This document shows, piece after piece, positions 55,936 to 64,000 of a DNA stretch of 64,000 nucleotides. This stretch comes from Ursus arctos (taxonomy: Eukaryota > Chordata > Mammalia > Carnivora > Ursidae), in contig NW_026622908.1 of the NCBI RefSeq assembly GCF_023065955.2, positions 48,395,367 through 48,459,366 of the forward strand, given 5' to 3'. Below the pieces are notes generated by a model, which did not search any database, was not told where the DNA came from, and saw nothing but the letters and a program-made list of their open reading frames with translations. Position 1 is the first letter of the stretch. Every line of letters begins with the position of its first letter. A program made the position numbers and the translations under genes.

Positions 55936-56429
55936 GAAAATTGGACTTTTATTATTTTTTAAATTTTTCACAAAAATTGGACTTTTAAGATAATATAATG
56001 TAGCAACTTGGGAAACTAAATTCACCCCTTCTCCGGGGGGACTGTTTTCCGCTTTTTGTTGTTACTGCTGCTGTTGGTACTATTCTCTGAAGTAACTCTG
56101 TTAAGTCTATTTGCTTTGTCCTTTGTGGCCACAGACTTGCCCGATGAAATCTGTGGTGAGCTGGTGTTTGAACAGAGATTTCTCAAACTTCTGAGACCAG
56201 TAAGTCCCCCGTCTTTACCCAGGGGCTCTGGGGACGTGCTGGGGCCTGCCAGCAGCGACCATCAGGCAGATAAGTCTGCCTGCACCTTTGCTTCCTGCTT
56301 GCACACAGGTGAGAGCACAGGACTCTGCCATGTCTTTCCTGAGCATGAACACCACCCTACACATGTGCCTAGCTTCTGGAATCCCAGGAAGATGTCGGAG
56401 ATTCTGGTGTTTTGGTTTTTTGGTTTGTT

Positions 56430-57330
56430 TGTTTGTTTTAATTTTTAAATTGAGATGGAATTCACATAACATACAATAACCATTCAAAAGTGTACAATTC
56501 ACTGGCGTAAACGCCTCCACTGTATTTGTATGCCACACCTATTGTGTACGTACAAATGCGCATTCGCGGTGTTGTGCGACCACCACCTCTCTCTAGTTTC
56601 AAACCTTCGTCTTCAACTCCAGAAAAACACCTTGTACCCATTAAGTAACCAGCCTCCACTCCCCTTTTCTCCCATCTTCTGATAACCACTAACCTGCTAG
56701 AAAGGCCTCCACGGAGTTGCTTGTTCTGGGTGCACCACATGAAAGAAATCACACAATATATGACCTCCTTTCACTGAGCGTGATGTGTTTGAAGGTCAGC
56801 CAAGTTGTAGCATGTGTCAGGACTTTGTTCTTTTTTTCATGTTGAATAATACTCTACTGGGTAAATGTACCATGATGTGTTTATCCCTTCATCTGTTGCT
56901 GGCATTTGGGTTGTCTCCACCTTTGGGTCCTCTCTTTGGGCAGGAATCATGCTGCCATTACCACTGTGTCTAAGCTTCCGGGTGGACATGTTTTCACTCT
57001 TCTTGGGTAAACACGTAGAATTGGAACTGCTGGGTCCCGTGGTGACTCTACGTTCGGGTAAATGGCGGCTGCACCACTTTATACTCCCACCAGCCAGGTG
57101 TGAGAGTTCTCGGTTTTCCACACCCTCATCAACACCTGCTATGTTCTGTCTTATTAGTAAAAGCCATCGTAAGGGGTATGAGGTGGTATCTCATTGTGGT
57201 TTTGATTTGCATTTCCTTAGTGATCAATGATGCTGAATGTCTTTTCATGTGCTTGCTGGCCATTTGTGCATCTGCTTGGGAGAAATGTTGACTCATGTAC
57301 TTTGCCCATTTTAAAGTGGTTGGAAATTTT
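56430..57330 (-). mobile_element. Old L1 3' end, antisense
   Basis: TGAGATGGAATTCACATAAC, GTGTACAATTCACTGGCGTA, CATCTGTTGCTGGCATTTGG and AGGTATGAGGTGGTATCTCA-like words follow an L1M 3' UTR and ORF2 end read in reverse. Confidence 0.75.
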
Positions 57331-57519
57331 CAAAGTCTCCTATGGACATCTCACCCCCCAGCTTTTCCTCTTAAGCTTTCTGGTTAGCTTATCGTTTGCC
57401 CCAAATACTCTCTATTGCCTCAAGCAGCCACGATGTTAAACAATTTACCTTCATTTATTTCTTCTCTGATGCACTTTCTTTATGGAGATTAAAGTTTCTA
57501 ACCTATAGAGTTTTATTTC

Positions 57520-57702
57520 TTTTTTAAAAGATTTTATTTATTTATTTGTCAGAGAGAGAGAGAGAGAGAGGGCTCAAGCAGAAGGAGCGGCAGGCCCAGG
57601 GAGAAGCAGCCTCCCTGCTGAGCAAGGAGCCAGATGCGGGGCTCGATTCCATGACCCGAGCCAAAGGCACATGCTTAACCAACGGAGCCACCCAGGCGTC
57701 CC
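57520..57702 (-). mobile_element. Carnivore SINE
   Basis: Ends GAGCCACCCAGGCGTCCC. Target-site duplication TAT(A/G)(G/T)AGTTTTATTTCT, near perfect. Confidence 0.92.
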
Positions 57703-58356
57703 TATGTAGTTTTATTTCTGCCTGAAAATTTTCTTCTAACGTTTCTTACAGGGTAGGTCTGCTGACAAACAAATTCCTTGTTTTTGTTTGAGAAAATGCA
57801 TTTCATCTCACTTTCAAGGGATAATTTCACTTTATGTGGAATTCCAGGTAAATGGGTTTTTTCTTCTTTCAACATTGTAAATACTTCACCCCACTTCTTT
57901 CTAGCATGGTTTCAGAGCTGATGTTTGGTGCAATTCTTTGATTTTCTATAGATAAGGTGTATTGGTTTAGGTATTGGTTTTTAACTCTGGCTTTTTTCCA
58001 TATCTTTGCACTTTGAATATGATATGTCTGGCAGTGGGTTTTTTCCCATCATGAAATATCCCATTGGTGGTGCTTTTCCCCTTAAAGTTTATGTTGTCCA
58101 GTATTACTATAAGTGTCCAGCAAACTTTTGGTTAATGTTCCCTGGCGTATCATTGCCATCTTATAAAATTCCGTCTTTTCTATCCTTATCTCAAAATACG
58201 TGTCTCACAAGAGAATAAAGGTTTTTATTTTTAATCAATTCTAGCATTCAATGAATTCAATTCATATAAGTTTGACATGTTATTGTTTGACTTTCTTTGA
58301 CTTACTGTGCTTCTCTTTAGCACTCTTTCTTACTTTGTTTGAATACACAATTCATC

Positions 58357-58552
58357 GGGGCGCCTGGGTGGCACAGCGGTTAAGCGTCTGCCTTCGGCTC
58401 AGGGCGTGATCCCGGCGTTATGGGATCGAGCCCCACATCAGGCTCCTCCGCTAGGAGCCTGCTTCTTCCTCTCCCACTCCCCCCACTTGTGTTCCCTCTC
58501 TCACTGGCTGTCTCTATCTCTGTCGAATAAATAAATAAAATCTTTAAAAAAA
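58357..58552 (+). mobile_element. Carnivore SINE, young subfamily
   Basis: GGGGCGCCTGGGTGGCACAG head, GGCGTGATCCCGGCGTTATG body, short A tail. Perfect 16-base target-site duplication GAATACACAATTCATC. Confidence 0.97.
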
Positions 58553-58800
58553 TGAATACACAATTCATCATTCCACTTTCATTTTATTATTATTTGTGTG
58601 CCCACTTTTCCTGTACTTCAAATGCTTAACCTACAGATGACACCAATATATGTTAGTTATGTAAGTATTTCCTGGCAATGAAAGCACCTTAAAAACTTTA
58701 AACCTTCTTACCTGCCCAACTGCACCTTATCTTTTTTCTTTGCATTTTATGCACCTGCTATTCATACTCAGTCTACATGAATTCGAATTTTCTTAATTCA

Positions 58801-60480
58801 TTTTCTGCTGACATATATTGGGAAAGTGTGTCCTTGGGCCCCTGGGGGACCCTGAGCACTGACTGGCATCCTGTAAGATGTGCTGTCTGCTTCTTGGAGG
58901 ATGCTCTCTGCTAATGTCATTTGCCTCCTACCAGTGGAACCTCCACTTGGATGGTGTCAAGACCACCTACTCAAGACCACTCTGTCCTCCATGTTGACCG
59001 AGACTTATACTCTGGAAGTATGGTGGAGAATCAGTCAAAAATAACATGATGAGGGCTAACAAGAAGGGTTTCTCTTTTCTTCTTTTTTAAGATTTTATTT
59101 TTTATTTATTTGAGAGAGAGAAGAGAGAGTGAGAGGGAGCATGAGAGGGGAGGAGGTCAGAGGGAGAAGCAGACTCCCTGCTGAGCCGGGAGCCTGATGC
59201 AGGACTCAATGCCGGGACTCCGGGATCATGACCTGAGCAGAAGGCAGTCACTTAACCAACTGAGCCACCCAGGCGGCCCACAAGGAGGGTTTCCTAAAGA
59301 CAAAGAGTTATAGTATGTGACATTTTAGACTTCGGCTTATAAATTGGTTTGATAAATATTTTTCCTTTTTCCTGTCTGTCAACACTGACTAGTACATAGA
59401 CCAACTAATCCCCAATCAACAGAGAAACCACATGGTTTCTGAGATGTTTCCAGGGCCACTGAGGCCCACAGGACAACTTCTGAGGAATGGCTGAGTTTAG
59501 GGAACAGTTCACTGCACAGCCAAAGTGTGGGACACACTCAGGCCCCCGACTGAGGCTGGGGCAGGAGCAGCTGGCGGACCCTGCATGCCTTGGACAGGAC
59601 CGGCGTGGACCTGAAAAAGGCCTAAGGGACAAGCATGGGAAGACTCCAGGCACCACAGCAGCCTCCCAGGCTCTGCTCTCAACCCCACGCTCATGCCTGC
59701 AGGGCCCAACCCTTGAGTGCCCGGACTGAGGACCAGGGAACAGTGCTCGTGGGCAGGACTAGCGCCAAGCCGGGCTGCATTCAGTGCAGACAGGGCTTGT
59801 ATGGTGGTAGTGGACGCAGTGCTTCTGGCCAAGTGTGAAAGAAGCGAGGGTCCACATTTGAATTAATCCAACTGTGAAGGGCTGGAGGAGTTTCAGCCGC
59901 ACGCCTGATGGGATTTGGACCCAGTCTGAAGAAGGACCCCCTGGGGACGAGGATCCACAGGCACTGAGCAGTAATTTGGAGAAAGAGAACGTCTGGGCTT
60001 CTTCACGTTTCCATCTACAAGGAGAGCACAGGCACATTTTACCTGCATCTTCTCAGGGTGCGGAAGGGGGCTCAGACAGCTAAAATTTGAGGTATTTCTC
60101 ATTTCGTTTGGGCCTCGATATGAAGCTGGCTCCTAGATTCTCTCCCCTGTGCTCCAGGTGAGCTGATGTAATTGGACGCTGTGGAAACATTTTAACCCTG
60201 CACACCATGTGGCCTTAGCACGAGCTTGCTCTTCTCCCCTGAGCTCCTAGAGCTGACGGCTGAAAGATTCCTCTGGATCCTGGGTGGAGGTGAGGCTCTC
60301 AGACTGGTGCTGGGGGCGGGATGCGTTCCAGGTGCTCCAGCTCTCCTGAGCACCGGCTGATGAGTGGGAAGCAGAAAAATACCAAAATGTAGAAGGGTAG
60401 GAGATAAAGCTCACAGAGTGTCTGTTTCTGCTGATTCTATTATCCTTCCTCCCATGTTCACCCACAGTTTAGATAATTGG
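58801..60480. other. Intergenic apart from one SINE
   Basis: No exon recognised. Several open frames of 60-110 codons at 59.4-60.1 kb carry no motif that I can name. Confidence 0.45.
59073..59279 (-). mobile_element. Carnivore SINE
   Basis: Ends GAGCCACCCAGGCGGCCC. Target-site duplication ACAAG(A/G)AGGGTTTC. Confidence 0.92.
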
Positions 60481-60484
60481 CTTA

Positions 60485-60595
60485 CAGTTAAAGAAACTTA
60501 GTTGTATACTTAAATACGGTTAAAATTTAGAACTCAAAATAAGGTACATTTTATGTTGTATATACTTCACCACAATTAAAAAAATTGATTTTGAC
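60485..60595 (+). mobile_element. L1 3'-tail fragment, sense
   Basis: TTGTATACTTAAATACGGTT and ATATACTTCACCACAATTAA match the end of L1M 3' UTRs next to the A tail. Confidence 0.6.
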
Positions 60596-60837
60596 AGTTT
60601 ATTCATGGATTTTATGGGGCGATGGACTTTGGAGTACCCAACTTTTTCCTATATGATTTAATTTTAACAACAGCTGTGTTTCATAATCAGCACAAAAAAT
60701 TCCTTGGTATTTAAAAATCTGCTCTTACAAGTTGGTAGGAGCTGGCTCCAACACATTTCTGCTACAGGACATATGTCAGCTACAGAAGGTGCATCATATT
60801 TGGGGATCAACATCTTAACATCTTTGTGCTTGCCCCT

Positions 60838-61215
60838 AGAGCCCAGGCAGGAGCAGAGGGACAGGTGTGGGACAGTAGTGATGGATGACACGGGTAGAGC
60901 AAACTGTCTGTTTGATCTGGAATGTTCCACCTCCATCCTCTAGGGCACTGGTGCTGGGCCCACTTGAAGCTCTGACTTGGGGGTCTGGTACAACCCTGCT
61001 CATAGTGGGCAGGTCTGCCCCAGGGTCACCTGGTGTGGCCTATGTTCCCCCTGGCTGGTTCCACCACAATGGCTCTTACCCAGAAGGCCACTGATCCAGT
61101 GTGAGAATGAGCCAACCACCATTTATTTCTGTTCCCATTATTGGTCTGAGGAGTGGAAAATGGCCCCTGGGAGGGGTCAGGGGCCCCACTGAGAGTCTGA
61201 TTTGGGCCAGGACTC
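60838..61215 (+). repeat. Duplicated segment, copy 2 (partner at 45155-45800)
   Basis: Roughly 90-95% identical by eye to copy 1 in both blocks, same orientation, 15.6 kb away. Blocks: 60838-61025 and 61110-61212. Confidence 0.85.
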
Positions 61216-61715
61216 CATTCAGAACCTCGCTTCCGTATACCCTATACAGTGACCTCCTGCCATTTTGTCATCTGTCATTCTTTTTGTTGCTTAGTCATTC
61301 TCGACCCCCATATGATTGCTTTTACACATTTTAGCTGGCATTTACCTACACTGACATGCACAAACCTTAGCTATTCAATTTTGAACCCGGGAGGCACCCG
61401 TGTATCTCACACATTTACCATGGTGTAGAGCGTTCCGGTGTTGTGTCTCGCTCCTGACAATGTACAAAAGTCAGGTGCCAACTACCCGGAATTTCTGTGC
61501 CTGTGCGGAACAACCATTATCGTCATATAGAAAAGTGGTGGGACGGGAAATCCCGAAAGCCCATCCTTCCACCACTGCAGCAAATAAACTGGGAAAAATG
61601 ATCTGAGTCAATATTTTCATACTCTGGAAAACTAGTAAAAGTTGACAGAAATCAGAGGAATGCTTATTCAAGAAACAAGTAGTGAAATCTCAGTACAGTG
61701 GTTTGTGGCATTTTA
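61216..61715. other. Intergenic, nothing recognised
   Basis: No exon or named repeat before L1 sequence begins near 61720. Confidence 0.4.
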
Positions 61716-61719
61716 ACTT

Positions 61720-64000
61720 ACTCTGGCTTCAGCCCTCACTTCCTAGCTGGGTGGCAGCCTGCAATCTGTCTCAAACTCTTCCAAAGTTTAAAGAGGAGGG
61801 AACACTTCTTAACTCACTGTATGAGGCCAGCGTCACCCTGACACCAAAGTCCGACAAAGACACTAAGGAACAAAACACCACAGACCAATATATCCCTTAT
61901 GAATATAGATGAAAAAATACCCAACAAATTGCTAGCAATCTGAATTCAGCAACATATCAGAGAGATTATACGCCATGACCAAGTGGGATTTGTCCCACAG
62001 ATATGAGGGCGGTTTAAGAGATCAAACACAAGTATTATGTTCCTTACAACATTTAAAAAGAAATACCATATGATCCAGTAATCCCACGGGGATTCCACTG
62101 GGTATTTACCCAGAGAAACGGAAAATATTAATTCAAAAAGATATATGCACCCCTGTGTTCACTGCAGCACGACTGACAATAGCCAAGGTAGGAAGCAGTC
62201 TAAGTGTCCCTCGATAGATGAATGGACAAAGAAGATGTGGTATGTATATGATGGAACATTACACAGCCATGAAAAAATTAAATCTTGCCATCTGTGACAA
62301 CATGGGTGACTACAGGGTATTATGCTAAATGAAATAAATCAGAAGAAGACAAATACTGTATGGTTTCACTCATATGTGGAATCTAAAAAACAAAACAAAT
62401 GAATAAAAAGCAGAATTAGACCCATAAATGCAGAGAACAAACTCATGGTTGTCGCAGCGGAGGCAGGGGCAGGGTGGGGTGGGGGCGGGGATGAGCACGA
62501 TGCCTGAAGGTAGTGGGGGGTCCAGGGTTCCACTTCTGGGATGGATGAGTCACAGGATGACAGGCATACCGCCGATGACATCGTACTAGTGTGGTGTGTA
62601 TGGTGACAGGAGGTAGCAGCATTCATGGTGAGCACAGCAAGCACACATACTCACTGAACCACTGCGTTGTACACTTGAGGTTAATCTGACATTGGGTGTC
62701 AACTATACTTCAGTTTAAAAACTCAATCAATATAATACTCCATATTAATAGAATGAAGAAAAAACACATGTGCTCATCTCAATAACTACAGAAACAGTAT
62801 TTGACAAAATCCAACAAACATTCATGATAAAAACACACATAAACCTAGAGATAGAAGGGAAATTCCTCAACCTGATAAAGGACATCTATGGACAAGTCAC
62901 AGCTGACATTATGCCCAATGGGGAAAGACTGAAATCTTCCCCCTGAGATCAGGAACAAGACAAGGATGCCTGCTTGTTCCATCCACGAGGATGTCATGCG
63001 TCCGACATTGTACTAAGGTTTCCAATCAGGAAAACAAGGCAAGAAAATGAAAGGGGGGGCATCCAGATTGGAAAGGAAAAAGTAAAACTATCACTACCTT
63101 GTAACAGAAAATCTTGACAAAATCACTGAAAAATATTAGAGAGATTAGCAAAATTGCAGGTGACAAAATGAATACACAAAAATCAGTAGCAATGAGCAAC
63201 CCTATGATATAACTAAGAAAACAATTCCATTTATAATAGTATCATAAAAAAAAGTACTTGGTAAGAAATTTAACCAAGTAGATGCAAGACTTATATGCTG
63301 AAAACTACAAAACATTCCTGAAAGGAATTAGAGAAGCATGAATAACTGAAATCCATCCTGTGTGCACAGACCTGAACTCTTAATATGATTAAGATGGCAT
63401 TACTGACTAAATTTATCTACAGTTTCAGTGCAATCACTATCAAAATTCCTACTGCAATTTTTTTTTTCCAGAAATGGACAAGCTGATCCTAAAATTCACA
63501 CGGAACTGTGAGGCCAAAACAATCTCCCAAAGACAGAACAAAGTTAAAGTCTCACACTTCCTGATTTCCAAAACTTACTACGAAGCTACAGAAATCAAGA
63601 CAGGGTGGCAGTGGCTCGAGGACAGACATGCAGACCAACAGAACAGAATTTAGAGTCCAGTCATAACCCTGTGCACCGACGGTGGATTGATTTTCAACAA
63701 CGGTGCCAACACGCTTCAGGGCGTGGCGCCGAGATAACAGAGACCCACATGGAAACTAGCCTACAAACGACACAAAAATAAACTCAAAATGAACTACAGA
63801 ACCGTTAGAAATGTAAGTATAAATCTTTGTGACCTTGGGTTAGGGTTAGGGTTTCTTAAACATGACGTAAGCATAAATATAACAAGAGAACAGAGAAATT
63901 GCGCTTTGGCAAATAAAAGTGTTTGCACCTCACAGGACACTGTCCAGGAAGTGAGAAGGCAACCTACAAAAGAGGAGAGCGTTCTTGCGATTCCCGTACC
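61720..64000 (+). mobile_element. Old L1, ORF2 part, sense, with a nested L1 3' end
   Basis: ORF2 reverse-transcriptase region: CTCACTGTATGAGGCCAGCG near 61815, CATGACCAAGTGGGATTTGT near 61975; it resumes at 62720 with TCCATATTAATAGAATGAAG, GATCAGGAACAAGACAAGG near 62946, and AATCTTTGTGACCTTGGGTT near 63821. Frameshifts and stops are frequent; inactive. It runs off the right edge. Confidence 0.88.
62036..62719 (+). mobile_element. L1M 3' end nested in the L1
   Basis: ORF2 end (ATATGATCCAGTAATCCCAC; GATGAATGGACAAAGAAGAT) through 3' UTR to TGTCAACTATACTTCAGTTT plus a short A run, inserted between two adjacent parts of the host ORF2. Confidence 0.85.

Larger units (their letters stand above)
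51690..56040 (-). mobile_element. Old L1 (L1M class), antisense, ORF2 to 5' region, interrupted
   Basis: ORF2 words read in reverse (AAAGAATCCACTTTTGGTTT near 51825; GTGGTCAGATAATATATTTT near 52175), then 5' region words (TTAGTATTTTTATAGGCCAG near 54690; GGCTGGATATAGAATTCTCG near 54785; GATTTAAAGTCTTTTTCTAG near 55421). SINEs at 52706, 53496, 54498, 55441 and 55764 and a possible LTR at 52.3-53.4 kb break it up. It may be more than one element. Confidence 0.7.
57480..58800 (-). mobile_element. Old L1 5'/ORF2 region, antisense, with two SINEs
   Basis: CAGGGTAGGTCTGCTGACAA, TGCACTTTGAATATGATATG and AAAGTTTATGTTGTCCAGTA are old-L1-type antisense words. SINEs lie at 57520 and 58357. Confidence 0.5.

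Noticed and set aside
63834..63853. GGGTTAGGGTTAGGGTTT, a telomere-like string near the right end
   Set aside because: It lies inside the L1 ORF2 stretch at a place where the L1 already reads GGTTAGG; a small local duplication explains it. No array.
1..64000. CRISPR arrays, operons, phage or plasmid features
   Set aside because: Spliced vertebrate genes, SINEs and L1s throughout; the only regular spaced repeats are the minisatellite and simple repeats.

Overview
This is mammalian nuclear DNA from a carnivoran. More than thirty copies of the carnivore tRNA-derived SINE (CAN/SINEC: tRNA-like head, pyrimidine-rich body, AATAAA-type A-rich tail) lie across the window. The subfamily with the GGCGTGATCCCGGCGTT body is the kind I associate with bears and their caniform relatives, so an ursid or pinniped is my best guess; the sequence does not settle the species. 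Gene content matches the human 11p15.5 neighbourhood B4GALNT4 - IFITM cluster.

Layout. 1-4367: the first six coding exons of B4GALNT4 on the minus strand, all in frame, with exon 1 in a strong CpG island (about 3960-4850). 4.9-8.1 kb: intergenic DNA with one MLT1-type LTR. 8.16-14.57 kb: one old L1 in antisense orientation carrying nine SINE insertions. 15-38 kb: intergenic DNA with SINEs, LTR fragments, an 840-bp GC-rich minisatellite with higher-order structure (20.95-21.78 kb) and two carnivore L1 3' ends. 38.4-49.2 kb: the IFITM cluster. 49.3-58.8 kb: mostly old L1 sequence, chiefly antisense, with SINEs and a possible LTR. 58.8-64 kb: intergenic DNA, one copy of an unassigned duplicated segment, then a sense L1 with a second L1 3' end nested inside it.

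The IFITM cluster is the core of the window. Four IFITM-related units are visible: A (plus, start codon lost, probably a pseudogene), B (plus, promoter and first 37 codons only, then a break), C (minus, intact, 146 codons, IFITM3-like with the N-terminal tyrosine sorting motif) and D (minus, intact, 127 codons, IFITM1-like short N-terminus). IFITM proteins are interferon-induced, palmitoylated membrane proteins that restrict virus entry at the cell surface or in endosomes; C and D each have an interferon-response-type element upstream. The units are linked by inverted and direct duplications: a roughly 1.07-kb inverted repeat joins the 3' flanks of A and D, a shorter one joins the 5' flanks of A and C, a third joins the DNA after the B break to DNA upstream of C, and the introns of C and D are almost identical although their C-termini differ completely. 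This is a locus that is being duplicated, inverted and homogenised by gene conversion.

I saw no CRISPR array, operon, bacterial feature or wholly new coding system. The long open frames through the minisatellite and the SINEs are by-products of repeat composition. Repeat family names and boundaries come from reading, not from a RepeatMasker run, and are approximate.
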